Part shown: positions 42,045 to 50,429 of the stretch, piece by piece
How the letters are laid out: each line of letters begins with the position of its first letter
How positions within the stretch are numbered: position 1 is the stretch's first letter
DNA from: Croceibacterium_A sp035626815
GTDB lineage: Bacteria > Pseudomonadota > Alphaproteobacteria > Sphingomonadales > Sphingomonadaceae
Direction of reading: 5' to 3'
Length of the DNA stretch: 64,000 bases
Assembly: GCA_035626815.1 (NCBI GenBank)
Contig: DASPMY010000049.1
Coordinates: forward strand, 62,001-126,000
Notes under the pieces: generated by a model
Seen by the model: only the letters and a program-made list of their open reading frames with translations
Database searches by the model: none
What the model was told of the DNA's origin: nothing
Made by a program: the position numbers and the translations under genes

Positions 42045-43352
42045 TCAGCCCGACTGGCGGCGGCGCAGCGGGAACAGCCGGCCGTAGGTCAGGCAGCGCC
42101 ACAGCCACTCAAGCGGCCCGTAGCGGTAACGCGCCAGCCACGGCTTCGACCACGCCAGCATCAGCACCCAGGCGACCACCACGAACAGCGCCAGCTCGGG
42201 GCGGTGGAAGCGGCCGTAGAGCCCGCCGGCCCAGCCCTGGAACACCAGCATCATCACCAGCGAGGTGCCGAGGTAGTTGCTGAACGCCATCCGCCCGGCG
42301 GCGACGAAGCGGCTGCCGAGCCAGGTCCTCGCCGCGCTCGGCGCCCACAGCGCCAGCAGCGCGGCGAGGCCGAGCACCATTGGCAAGTGGAGGAACTGCA
42401 CTGGGCCGTTGAAGGCGAACTGGGTCAGCATCAGCGGGAAGCCGGCGCTCAGGGTCCACCAGGCGATCGGCAGCGTCAGCAGCGCCCCGCCGATCAGGCC
42501 GAACCAACCCCAGCGCCGCATCTTCGCGGGATCGAAGCGGCGCTCGAACAGGCCCATGCGATAGAGCGCCATGCCGACCAGCATCAGCGGGATCGTCTCC
42601 ATCAGCGCGAAGAACACCGACTGGCCGAACACGCCGGTCTCCTCCGCCAGGCGGTAGGCGACGACATCGCCATAGCTGCCTTCGGCCGAAGCGGCGGCTT
42701 CCTTGTCCGCCCGCGCGATCATCTCGGCGCGCGCCTTCTTGACCTGCTCGTACTGCGCGGGCGCCTGCTGCTGGACCCGCGGCACGCCCTCCATCGCGGC
42801 CTGCCCGCCGAGGATCACCGTCAGCGCTAGCGACCCGGCGAAAAACCACGCCAAGCCGACCCGCAACTGGGTCCGCGGGGCCCACTTGACCATCGCCAGC
42901 GCGCCGAGGCCGGACAGCGCGTAAAGAAACAAGATGTCGCCGGTCCACACGAGGAAGAAATGCGCCAGGCCGAACGCGGCGAGCCACAGCAGCCGCCGCG
43001 CCTGCAGCCAGCGCGTCGCGCCGCGCGCCCACGCCCGCTCCATGAACAGCATCATGCTGGCACCGAACAGCAGCGTGAACAGCCCGCGGAACTTGCCGTC
43101 GATCAGCACCAGCTGGACCAGCCAGAAGCCCTTGTCGGCATCGGTCGCGCCGCCGGGCAGCCCGAGCGGCCAGAAATAGGCCAGCACCGGGTTGGCGTAG
43201 GCGACGATGTTGGGGAACAGGATGCCGAGCACGGCGACGCCGCGGACGAAATCGAGCGCGACGATGCGCTCGCCTGCGTCGACCGGCTGGTCGGGCGTGG
43301 CGCCGGCGAGCGCCAGATCGGTATCGTCGCCGGCAACCTGAGTGGCGTTCAT
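42045..43352 (-). CDS. DUF418 family membrane protein
   Basis: 435 residues with about nine to ten transmembrane helices. It opens with the family's RIVALDFVRGVAVLGILFPN and ends with the DUF418 region (MAFSNYLGTSLVMMLVFQGW, YGPLEWLWRCLTYG). A cytoplasmic or periplasmic loop around residues 195-230 is charged. DUF418 proteins are commonly annotated as possible transporters; no function is proven. It is 33 bases downstream of the Sel1-SPOR gene on the same strand but probably unrelated to it. Confidence 0.85.
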   Translation of the reverse strand: MNATQVAGDDTDLALAGATPDQPVDAGERIVALDFVRGVAVLGILFPNIVAYANPVLAYFWPLGLPGGATDADKGFWLVQLVLIDGKFRGLFTLLFGASMMLFMERAWARGATRWLQARRLLWLAAFGLAHFFLVWTGDILFLYALSGLGALAMVKWAPRTQLRVGLAWFFAGSLALTVILGGQAAMEGVPRVQQQAPAQYEQVKKARAEMIARADKEAAASAEGSYGDVVAYRLAEETGVFGQSVFFALMETIPLMLVGMALYRMGLFERRFDPAKMRRWGWFGLIGGALLTLPIAWWTLSAGFPLMLTQFAFNGPVQFLHLPMVLGLAALLALWAPSAARTWLGSRFVAAGRMAFSNYLGTSLVMMLVFQGWAGGLYGRFHRPELALFVVVAWVLMLAWSKPWLARYRYGPLEWLWRCLTYGRLFPLRRRQSG

Positions 43353-43386
43353 GACCCGGTCCCCCCGGGACCAGTCATACGCCCGA

Positions 43387-44526
43387 TCAGCGCTGCGTCA
43401 CAAGGCAGTCCTGGCCCGATTGCTTGAGCGAGCTGCAAGCGGCGTCGGCCGCCGAGCGCGAGGCGAACCCGCCCGCCTGGAGCTTGGTCACCCGCCCGGC
43501 GGGAACCATCAGCCGCTGCTTGCCGGCGAGCTCGGAACGGCCGCGCAGGCGGTTCCACAGGCTCTCGGCGTTGCCGGCGACCGAGAACGCGCCGAGCTGG
43601 ACCCGCCACGGGCCGCTGGCGGCGGCGGGGGCGGGCGTCTCGGCGCGGGCGACGGGGGGCGGCGTATCGGTGCGGGCCGGGCGTTGCGCCGGGACCGGCG
43701 GCGGCGAGGCGGCGACGGCGACGGCCGGGCCCGGCCGGGCGAAGCTGGCGCCGGCTTCGCCCGGGTTCTCGGTGCCGGTGGCGCGCCTCGCCTCGGCGAC
43801 GGCGGCGCGCGCGGCGGCGATCGACGGCGAGACCGCAACGGTGGCGATCGGGCGCGGCACGCGCCCACTCGGCGCAGCGGCGGGCGGAGCGGCCGGCGCC
43901 GGCCGCGCGGCGAGGTCGGCCGCGGCGAGCTCGGTCGCCCGGGCGGCTTCGGCCTCGCTGCGCAGCTGGACGGCGAGTCCGGCGGCCTGCTGGCGCTGGG
44001 CGAGTGGGATGTGCGCGTCCATCTCGGCGATCGCCGGCGCCGCCTGCGGCAGTCCCGCACCGTTGGCGAGGATCAGCAGCGCGTAGGCGCGGACCCAGTC
44101 CTTGTCGACGATGTCGCCGTTGAAGTGGGCGATGCCGAGCAGGTATTGCGAGCGCGGGTCGCCGCGGCTGGCGGCGTCGCGGACATACGGCAGCGCGGCC
44201 TCGCGGCGACCGTCCTGGAACAGCATCAGGCCGTAAGTGTCGGCCGCCTGCACGTGCCCCGCGGCGGCGGCGCGGGCATAGAGCGATTCGGCGCGCTTGA
44301 GGTCGGTCGGCACCCCGCGGCCCAGGCGATAGGCCTGGCCGAGGTTGAACATCGCGTCGGGGTCGCCGGCCGCGGCCGGGCCTTCCCATTCCTTCACGGC
44401 GGCGGCGTAGTCGCCACGGCTCCACGCGTCGACGCCCGCCTTGACGTCGGCCAGCGCCGGCGCGGCCGCCAGCATCGCCAGCAGCAGCGCCGTTCCGGCC
44501 GCCCGTCGATTCCAGTGCTGCAGCAT
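43387..44526 (-). CDS. Sel1-repeat protein with C-terminal SPOR domain
   Basis: 379 residues. A signal peptide ends near PALADV (residue ~27). Sel1/TPR-like repeats fill about 30-175 (NLGQAYRLGRGVPTDLKRAE, YARAAAAGHVQAADTYGLML). A long Ala/Pro-rich linker follows (about 210-300), then a SPOR domain (GPWRVQLGAFSVAGNAESLW to the end). SPOR domains bind septal peptidoglycan lacking stem peptides, so an envelope role at the division site is likely. ATG 44526 follows GAAGAGGGG. It is divergent from parA, with a 242-base shared control region. Confidence 0.86.
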   Translation of the reverse strand: MLQHWNRRAAGTALLLAMLAAAPALADVKAGVDAWSRGDYAAAVKEWEGPAAAGDPDAMFNLGQAYRLGRGVPTDLKRAESLYARAAAAGHVQAADTYGLMLFQDGRREAALPYVRDAASRGDPRSQYLLGIAHFNGDIVDKDWVRAYALLILANGAGLPQAAPAIAEMDAHIPLAQRQQAAGLAVQLRSEAEAARATELAAADLAARPAPAAPPAAAPSGRVPRPIATVAVSPSIAAARAAVAEARRATGTENPGEAGASFARPGPAVAVAASPPPVPAQRPARTDTPPPVARAETPAPAAASGPWRVQLGAFSVAGNAESLWNRLRGRSELAGKQRLMVPAGRVTKLQAGGFASRSAADAACSSLKQSGQDCLVTQR

Positions 44527-44679
44527 CGACCCCTCTTCGGCTGCGTCGGTTCGCGAAGCTGCCATAGTAAATGGGCGCTTAGCAAAGTCTTTATGCCGTG
44601 CGATTTTATTGCCGATGGGGCCGGAACCCGGATCGGCCTTCGCGCCCGGCGATTTCGCGGCGCATCGGCCGCTTCCCCA

Positions 44680-44694
44680 TTAACCTAAAATTTA
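44680..44694. promoter_or_regulatory. CtrA-box-like sequence between Sel1-SPOR gene and parA
   Basis: TTAA (44680-44683), seven bases, TTTA (44691-44694): one mismatch from the CtrA consensus TTAA-N7-TTAA. It lies in an AT-rich island (ATTAACCTAAAATTTAGG) in the divergent control region, 75 bases before parA. ChpT, the upstream CtrA phosphodonor, is encoded in this window. Confidence 0.35.
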
Positions 44695-44768
44695 GGGTGT
44701 TCTGCGATCCCGCTTCGGCGAAGGGCTGGAAATAGCGTGTATCCGGCCGGAATCAGGGGGAACAGGCC

Positions 44769-45485
44769 TTGCGCGTTTTGGCATTGGCTTCTCAGAAGGG
44801 CGGGTCGGGCAAGACCACGCTTTCGGGACATCTGGCGGTCCAGGCCCAGCGCGCCAGCGCCGGCCCGGTCGTGCTCATCGACATCGACCCGCAGGGGTCG
44901 CTCGCCGACTGGTGGAACGAGCGCGAGGCAGAGTATCCGGCGTTCGCCCAGACCACCGTCGCGCGGCTCGCCAACGACCTGGCGATTCTGCGCCAGCAAG
45001 GCTTCAAGCTGGCGGTGATCGACACACCGCCGGCGATCACCATGGCGATCCAGTCGGTCATCTCGGTGGCCGAGCTGATTGTCGTGCCGACTCGGCCGAG
45101 CCCGCACGACTTGCGTGCGGTGGGCGCCACCGTCGACTTGTGCGAGCGCGCCGGCAAGCCGCTGATCTTCGTCGTCAACGCGGCCACGCCCAAAGCCAAG
45201 ATCACCTCCGAGGCCGCCGTCGCGCTGAGCCAGCACGGCACCGTCGCCCCGATCACGCTGCACCACCGCACCGACTACGCCGCCTCGATGATCGACGGCC
45301 GCACGGTGATGGAGGTCGAGCCGGAAGGGCGCAGCGCGCAGGAAGTGATCGCGCTGTGGCACTACATCGCCGACCGGCTCGAGAAGAACTTCCGCCGCAC
45401 CATCTTCGCCGCCCCCGGAACGGTCTCGCAGGTTCCCGGCGCCAACCGCCCGCAGGGCGGCTTCGGCCGCCGCATCGCCCAGTAA
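44769..45485 (+). CDS. Orphan ParA-family ATPase
   Basis: 238 residues. It starts with the deviant Walker A motif KGGSGKTT (10-17) including the signature lysine, then LIDIDPQGSLADWW, AVIDTPPAITMAI and VVPTRPSPHDLRAV. This is the MinD/ParA family, which positions cargo by ATP-dependent binding to DNA or membrane. No amphipathic MinD tail is evident, so DNA binding is favoured. A TTG start at 44769 is inferred because GGGGGAACAGG precedes it and no ATG/GTG fits; the protein would otherwise lose the Walker motif. It is not near an rpo or gid chromosome-partition locus. A RHH-like partner follows 17 bases later. Confidence 0.88.
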   Translation: MRVLALASQKGGSGKTTLSGHLAVQAQRASAGPVVLIDIDPQGSLADWWNEREAEYPAFAQTTVARLANDLAILRQQGFKLAVIDTPPAITMAIQSVISVAELIVVPTRPSPHDLRAVGATVDLCERAGKPLIFVVNAATPKAKITSEAAVALSQHGTVAPITLHHRTDYAASMIDGRTVMEVEPEGRSAQEVIALWHYIADRLEKNFRRTIFAAPGTVSQVPGANRPQGGFGRRIAQ

Positions 45486-45502
45486 GGCGGAGGCGGCGCC
45501 CG

Positions 45503-46150
45503 ATGAACGAACCGAAATCCTTCGCCTCGCTCGGGCCCACGCTGCTCGCGCGCAAAGGCGGCGCCAAGCCGGCGATGCGCCCGCAGCTGCCGATGGCCGG
45601 AATGAGCGGGCCGCAAGCCGCGCAGGCGATCGCCCACGACCTCGAGGACCTCGGCTGGAACGACATGGGCGAGCAGGACCTGCCGGCGGATCACACCGCC
45701 GAGGTTCTCCAGCTGACCCCGGCCCCGGCCAATCCCGAGGCCGAAGCGAGGACCGACGAAGGCTCGCCGCCGCCGGTCGTGCGCAGCATGCACGAGGAGC
45801 TGGCCGAGCGGTTGGGCGAGAACGCGCCCGAGTACCTGGTCGAGCGGGCCACGTCGCCGGTCAAGCAGAGCGCTCCGCCAGTCGCCCGGCCGGCCGCCGC
45901 GCCTGCGGCCAAGCCGGCCACCGCCAAGCCGGTCGCCGTCAATGCCGGCTCGGCGCGCGCCGCGCTCGAGCAGGCCAGCCGCCGAGCCGCCTTCACGCTG
46001 CGCCTCGACGCCAAGCGCCACCTCAAGCTGCGGCTTGCGAGCACGGTCAAGAACCGCAGCGCGCAGCAGCTGGTGACGATGGCGCTCGACAAGTTCCTCT
46101 CCGAGATTCCGGAGATCGAAGCTCTCGCCGCGCAAGTGAAGCGCGACTGA
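45503..46150 (+). CDS. Hypothetical protein with C-terminal ribbon-helix-helix-like region, partner of ParA
   Basis: 215 residues. The N-terminal ~150 are low-complexity, Ala/Pro-rich and probably disordered, with one acidic helix (PQAAQAIAHDLEDLGWNDMG). The last ~55 residues (AAFTLRLDAKRHLKLRLAST, then VKNRSAQQLVTMALDKFL) match the strand-helix-helix form of ribbon-helix-helix DNA-binding proteins such as small ParB-type partners. It follows parA by 17 bases and precedes the TPR-SPOR lipoprotein by 26. A role as centromere-binding or adaptor protein for the ParA is inferred. No close named family recognised. Confidence 0.7.
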   Translation: MNEPKSFASLGPTLLARKGGAKPAMRPQLPMAGMSGPQAAQAIAHDLEDLGWNDMGEQDLPADHTAEVLQLTPAPANPEAEARTDEGSPPPVVRSMHEELAERLGENAPEYLVERATSPVKQSAPPVARPAAAPAAKPATAKPVAVNAGSARAALEQASRRAAFTLRLDAKRHLKLRLASTVKNRSAQQLVTMALDKFLSEIPEIEALAAQVKRD

Positions 46151-46176
46151 GCGACCAAGAAGGGGTCAGACAAGCC

Positions 46177-47541
46177 ATGAACCGCATCGCCAACAGCAAT
46201 CGGGTGTTCGGCCCCAGGCTCGTGTGGGCCGCCACCACCGCCATGTCCGCGGCCTTGCTGACCGGCTGCACGACCAACGTCGCCGCGCCGGCGACCGTCT
46301 CCGCCAGCCGCGCCGAAGCCGCGCTCGCCCGGGGCAAGTCCGAGCAGGCGATCACGCACGCCGAGGCGGCCGTGCTCGCCGACCCGCGCAACGCCGCCTA
46401 CCGCGCGACGCTCGGCTCGGCCTACCTCGACGCCGGCCGCTTCGCCTCGGCGGCGACTTCGTTCGACGATGCCATGCAGCTCGGCGACCATTCGCCGCGC
46501 ACCGCGCTGAGCCTGGCGCTGTCGCTGATGGGCGCCGGCAAGCACGCCGAAGCTGCGGCGCTGCTCAACGACCGTGAAGGCGACATCGCCACCGCCGATC
46601 TCGGCCTCGCGCTGGCGCTCGCCGGGCAGCCGGAGCGCGGCATCCACGTGATGGGCAACGCCATCCGCGGCGGCGAGAACACCGCCAAGATGCGCCAGAA
46701 CCTCGCTTATGCTTACGCGCTCGCCGGGCGCTGGCGCGAGGCGCGGCTGATGGCCGAGCAGGACGTGCCGGCCGACAAGGTCTCCGACCGCATCCAGGAA
46801 TGGGCCCTGATGGCCCAGCCGCAGGCGTGGCAGCACCGGGTCGCGGCGCTGCTGTCGGTTCCCGTCGGCGCGGCCGATGCCGGCCAGCCGGTCGAGCTGG
46901 CGCTGGCCAACAACCCGAGCATCGACCAGCTCGGCGCCGAGGCGACCGGCTTCGCCGCCGCCGACAGCGCTGCCGAGCTTCCCCCGCTCGCCGAAATCGC
47001 CGCCCCGGCGCAGCCGGCCGAGCTGCCGCCGCTCGAGCCGGTCGCCGCGCCCGCCTACGCGGCGCCGGCGACCGAGCGTGCGAGCAATTTCCAGACCGCT
47101 TTCGCGACGCCCGCCCCGGCGGCGCCGTCGCTCGCCCAGGTGTCGCAGGACGCGGCGCGCTTCGTCCAGTCGCCGGTGGTGCAGGCCCTGCCGGCTCGCC
47201 GCGCGGTGGTCGCCGCGCCGGCGCCGTCCGCGGGGCAGGCGGCCGACGGCACCCACCTAGTGCAGCTCGGCAGCTTCGCCAGCGAGCAGGGCGCCAAGCG
47301 CGCCTGGGGCATCTACGTCAGCCGCTACCCCGAGCTCGCCGGTCACCAGATGGTGATCTCCGAGGCGGTGGTGCGCGGCAAGCGCTACTGGCGCGTTTCC
47401 GCCGCCGGCTTCGGCCGCTCGACTTCGAGCGCGATGTGCGGCCTGGTCAAGGCGCGCGGCGAGGGCTGCTTCGCCTATGCCGAAGGCCGCCCGCTGCCGG
47501 GCGCCGTCGACACCGGGGTGCGGTTGGCCCGCCGCGACTGA
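46177..47541 (+). CDS. TPR lipoprotein with C-terminal SPOR domain
   Basis: 454 residues. A lipoprotein signal has Cys31 (AALLTGC). Four to five TPR-like repeats occupy about 40-230 (RAEAALARGKSEQAITHAEA, AAYRATLGSAYLDAGRFASA). A Pro/Ala-rich linker (about 260-350) precedes a SPOR domain (GTHLVQLGSFASEQGAKRAW onwards). It pairs in architecture with the divergent Sel1-SPOR protein at 43387. It is the last gene of the parA operon and is followed by a strong intrinsic terminator. Localisation to septal peptidoglycan is expected from the SPOR domain. Confidence 0.85.
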   Translation: MNRIANSNRVFGPRLVWAATTAMSAALLTGCTTNVAAPATVSASRAEAALARGKSEQAITHAEAAVLADPRNAAYRATLGSAYLDAGRFASAATSFDDAMQLGDHSPRTALSLALSLMGAGKHAEAAALLNDREGDIATADLGLALALAGQPERGIHVMGNAIRGGENTAKMRQNLAYAYALAGRWREARLMAEQDVPADKVSDRIQEWALMAQPQAWQHRVAALLSVPVGAADAGQPVELALANNPSIDQLGAEATGFAAADSAAELPPLAEIAAPAQPAELPPLEPVAAPAYAAPATERASNFQTAFATPAPAAPSLAQVSQDAARFVQSPVVQALPARRAVVAAPAPSAGQAADGTHLVQLGSFASEQGAKRAWGIYVSRYPELAGHQMVISEAVVRGKRYWRVSAAGFGRSTSSAMCGLVKARGEGCFAYAEGRPLPGAVDTGVRLARRD

Positions 47542-47567
47542 ATTTCAGCGCAAGTTCGAACACGAGA

Positions 47568-47595
47568 GCCCCTCCCTGCGCGGGAGGGGCTTTTT
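47568..47595 (+). terminator. Intrinsic terminator after the parA operon
   Basis: GCCCCTCCC (47568-47576) pairs with GGGAGGGGC (47582-47590) over a five-base loop, followed directly by TTTTT. It is 27 bases after the TPR-SPOR stop codon. Confidence 0.85.
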
Positions 47596-47624
47596 CGTTG
47601 GGCGGCGCGGATGGGCGCCGAGCG

Positions 47625-47921
47625 TTACTCGCAGGCGATCCCGTCGCCGTCGCGGTCGAGATGGCGTCCGTAGCCCGGCTCGCCTCGCCGCAGGGGGGGC
47701 GCCCGAACGGTCCGGACGGCGGCGCAGCTGGGGTAGTGGACCTGGCCGCCGAGCAGCTTGCTGGTCCGCGCGATCGCGGCGTTGGGTCCCAGCGGGCGCC
47801 TCGCCGCCCGCGCATTGGGGCCTTCGTTCGGCCGGATCTCGGCCGCGCCGGTGTTCGGCTGGGCCGCGGCCGGCGCCGACGCCAGCGCCGCCAGGAGGGC
47901 GAGGAATGCAGTCGATCGCAT
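47625..47921 (-). CDS. Small exported Excalibur-domain protein
   Basis: 98 residues with a signal peptide (cleaved near AAAQP, residue ~21). The C-terminal half matches the Excalibur calcium-binding domain: YPSCAAVRTVRAPPLRRGEP, GYGRHLDRDGDGIACE, with the conserved DRDGDGIACE loop. Such domains are usually secreted; no partner is evident. It is convergent with the TPR-SPOR gene across the terminator and lies 18 bases upstream of the pseudo-dihydroorotase stop's far side on the same strand. Confidence 0.82.
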   Translation of the reverse strand: MRSTAFLALLAALASAPAAAQPNTGAAEIRPNEGPNARAARRPLGPNAAIARTSKLLGGQVHYPSCAAVRTVRAPPLRRGEPGYGRHLDRDGDGIACE

Positions 47922-47939
47922 AAGGCTACAGCTAGCGGC

Positions 47940-49172
47940 TCAATCGCCGATCGCCACCCCGCCTTTCCATAGCCCGACCACGCGGCCCTCGACCGGCTGG
48001 CGGTCGAACGGGGTGTTGCCGGCGCTGGCGGCCATCCGGCTCGAATCGACGATCCACGGCCTGGCCGGGTCGATCAGCGCGATGTCGGCCTCGGCCCCGG
48101 CGCGCAGCTCGCCCGCGGCGACTCCGAGCAGCCGGGCGGGATGGCGCGCGACGAGGTCGAACGCCCGCTCGGTCGCGACCACGCCGTCGCGCACCAGCGT
48201 CAGCACCATCGCCAGCAGCGTCTCGGCCCCGGCCATGCCGGGCGCCGCGTCGGCGAACGGCAGGCGCTTGTCTTCCGGCCCGCGCGGGTCGTGGCCCGAG
48301 GCGACGACGTCGATCGTGCCGTCGCCGAGCGCCTCGAGCACCGCCCGGCGGTCGGCTTCCTCGCGCAACGGCGGCGAGAGGCGGGCGAAGGTGCGGAACC
48401 CGGCCAGCGCCAGGTCCGACAGCATGAAGTGCGCCGGGGTGACGCCCGCGGTGACCGCGACCCCGCGGCGCTTGGCCGCGCGGACCAGGTCGAGCGCGGC
48501 GCCGGTGGTGACTTGCCGCACGTGCAGCCGCGCGCCGGTCATCTCGGCGAGCGCGATGTCGCGGGCGATCGCCAGCGCCTCGGCTTCGGCGGGCGCGCTC
48601 GGCAGGCCGAGCCGCGTGGCCATCTCGCTCGCGGTGGCGACCGCGTGGCCGGAGAGCCCGGCGTCCTCGGCGTGGCTGACGACCACCAGGTCGAGCATCG
48701 CCGCGTACTGCAGCAGCCGGTGCATCACTCCGCTGTCGGCGATCCACCGCCTGCCGGTGGCGATGGCCCGCGCGCCGGCGTCGCGCATCAGCGCGATCTC
48801 GGCGAGCTGCGCGCCGTCGAGCCCGAGCGTGGCGGCGGCCAGCGGATGGACCCACAAGTCGGGCTTGCCGCTGGCGGCGGCGAAACGGGCTCGCGCCGGA
48901 TGATCGAGCGGGGGCGACTGGTCGGGCATCAGCGCGGCGCGGGTGATGCCGCCGAAGTGGAACGCCGGCTTGTCGATCGCGAACACCCCGAAATCGACGA
49001 GGCCGGGAACAACCAGTAGGCCGCGGGCATCGACGACTTGGTCGCCTTCCTGCGGCTGAACGTCACCGGCCGCCTCGATCCGGCCATCGACGCAGCGGAC
49101 CGCTCCCGGCCGCACGCCGTCCGACATGACGAGCCGGCCGCCGGTGATGGTCAGGGGCCGCGCCTGTTTCAT
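47940..49172 (-). CDS. Inactive dihydroorotase homologue (PyrC-prime type)
   Basis: 410 residues of the amidohydrolase fold. The HxH metal motif expected after VPGLVD is absent (it reads VDFGVFAIDK), so the metal centre cannot form as in active dihydroorotase. The rest of the barrel is preserved (VVSHAEDAGLSG, LHVRQVTTGAALDLVRAAK, GHDPRGPEDKRLPF). Inactive homologues encoded downstream of pyrB serve as structural partners of aspartate transcarbamoylase in pseudomonads, and that role is inferred here. ATG 49172 overlaps the stop of a short frame linking it to pyrB; a GTG at 49178 is an alternative. Confidence 0.87.
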   Translation of the reverse strand: MKQARPLTITGGRLVMSDGVRPGAVRCVDGRIEAAGDVQPQEGDQVVDARGLLVVPGLVDFGVFAIDKPAFHFGGITRAALMPDQSPPLDHPARARFAAASGKPDLWVHPLAAATLGLDGAQLAEIALMRDAGARAIATGRRWIADSGVMHRLLQYAAMLDLVVVSHAEDAGLSGHAVATASEMATRLGLPSAPAEAEALAIARDIALAEMTGARLHVRQVTTGAALDLVRAAKRRGVAVTAGVTPAHFMLSDLALAGFRTFARLSPPLREEADRRAVLEALGDGTIDVVASGHDPRGPEDKRLPFADAAPGMAGAETLLAMVLTLVRDGVVATERAFDLVARHPARLLGVAAGELRAGAEADIALIDPARPWIVDSSRMAASAGNTPFDRQPVEGRVVGLWKGGVAIGD

Positions 49173-49276
49173 CGCCACACCGTCCGTTCGTGTCGAGCGA
49201 CGTCGAGATACGCTTGCGCCGCGCCCGCGCCTCTCGCCTTCGCTCGCGGCGAACGGAGGTTGGACAGGATGGTCAT
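49169..49276 (-). CDS. Possible 35-codon leader/linker ORF between pyrB and the pseudo-dihydroorotase gene
   Basis: A 35-codon frame whose ATG overlaps the pyrB stop (ATGA at 49276-49273) and whose TGA overlaps the next gene's ATG (ATGA at 49172-49169). It would allow ribosomes to pass from pyrB to the next gene. The sequence is a long hairpin, and the codon use (three CGA, one AGA, many A/T third positions) is unlike the neighbours, so it may be repeat-derived rather than an evolved protein. The translation begins MTILSNLRSPRAK and ends YLDVARHERTVWR. Confidence 0.4.
   Translation of the reverse strand: MTILSNLRSPRAKARGAGAAQAYLDVARHERTVWR
49184..49256. repeat. 73-base imperfect hairpin between pyrB and the pseudo-dihydroorotase gene
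   Basis: Left arm 49184-49213 (begins CCGTTCGTGTCGAGCGA) and right arm 49227-49256 (ends TCGCTCGCGGCGAACGG) pair over about 22 of 30 positions with a 13-base loop. The left arm resembles a GTTCGTGTCGAGCGAAGTCGAG palindrome type that I recall as common in sphingomonads. Confidence 0.7.
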
Positions 49277-50283
49277 GCCCAGCCTTCCACCCCGCGCGCC
49301 CGGCGAGTCAGCACGTCGAGGCAGGCCATGCGGATGGCGACGCCCATCTCCACCTGGCCGGTGATGATCGAGCGTCCGGGCATGTCGGCGACGGTGCTGT
49401 CGATCTCGACGCCGCGGTTCATCGGCCCGGGGTGCATGACGATGGCGTCCGGCGCGGCGCGCGCGAGGCGCTCGGGAGTGAGGCCGTAGAGCCGGCGGTA
49501 CTCGCGCGCCGAGGGCACGAACTGGCCTTCCATGCGCTCGTTCTGCAGCCGCAGCATCATCACCACTTCGGCGCCGGCGAGCGCGGCGTCGAAGTCGTGG
49601 AACGGGGTGACCCCGAGCCTCTCGACTTGCGCCGGCATCAGCGCCGGCGGCGCGCACACCCGCACCACCGCGCCCAAAGCCTGCAGGCACAGCAGGTTCG
49701 AGCGCGCGACCCGGCTGTGGAGGATGTCGCCGCAAATCGTCACGACCAGGCCGTTGAGCTCGTTCCTGCCCCGCGCTCGCAGCGTGTGGCGCAGCGCGAG
49801 CGCGTCGAGCAGCGCCTGGGTCGGGTGCTCGTGCTGGCCGTCGCCGGCGTTGAGCACCGGGCAGGCGACCTTGTCGGCGATCAGCTGCACCGCGCCCGAG
49901 CTGCCGTGGCGGATCACGATCGCGTCGACCTGCATCGCGTTCAAGGTCATCGCGGTGTCGATCAGCGTCTCGCCCTTCTTCACGCTCGACTGCGCGGCGT
50001 GCATGTTGACCACGTCGGCGCCGAGCCGCTTGCCGGCGATCTCGAAGCTCAGCAGCGTGCGGGTCGAGTTCTCGAAGAAGGCGTTGATGATCGTCAGCCC
50101 GGCGAGCCTGTCGGTGTGCTTGTGCGGCCGGCGGTTGAGCTCGACCCACTGCTCGGCCTCGTCGAGCAGGAACAGGATCTCGTGGGTCTCGAGCTGGCCG
50201 ATCGCCAGCAGGCTGCGATGCGGGAACGCCAGCGCGCCGGCCGGATAGCGGCCCGCTGCGGGGGTGGTCGTCGCCGATGTCAT
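49273..50283 (-). CDS. pyrB: Aspartate carbamoyltransferase catalytic subunit
   Basis: Condenses carbamoyl phosphate and aspartate in pyrimidine synthesis. 336 residues. Carbamoyl-phosphate-binding STRT is at 73-76 (FFENSTRTLLSFEIAGKRLG region), followed by HEHPTQALLD, and the C-terminal half holds MHPGPMNRGVEID. No pyrI regulatory subunit is next to it; instead an inactive dihydroorotase homologue follows, as in the class A enzyme complexes. ATG 50283 is the first start after the divergent sppA control region. A 25-residue N-terminal segment precedes the conserved core. Confidence 0.95.
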   Translation of the reverse strand: MTSATTTPAAGRYPAGALAFPHRSLLAIGQLETHEILFLLDEAEQWVELNRRPHKHTDRLAGLTIINAFFENSTRTLLSFEIAGKRLGADVVNMHAAQSSVKKGETLIDTAMTLNAMQVDAIVIRHGSSGAVQLIADKVACPVLNAGDGQHEHPTQALLDALALRHTLRARGRNELNGLVVTICGDILHSRVARSNLLCLQALGAVVRVCAPPALMPAQVERLGVTPFHDFDAALAGAEVVMMLRLQNERMEGQFVPSAREYRRLYGLTPERLARAAPDAIVMHPGPMNRGVEIDSTVADMPGRSIITGQVEMGVAIRMACLDVLTRRARGVEGWA

Positions 50284-50429
50284 TAAAGCCGGGCCCATAG
50301 GCCGGCCCGCGTCGCTCCGCAAGGAGCGCGCTTCGACGAACCGCCCACGCGCTCGGGCCAAAGCGGGTGGCACATCCGCCGGCCCGCCGGTAAGGGTCTG
50401 GCGGGTACGGGGGTTGCGAGGGCACGGGA

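Noticed and set aside
49038..49364. Plus-strand 108-codon frame across the pyrB junction
   Set aside because: No family resemblance; antisense to the hairpin and both pyrimidine genes.
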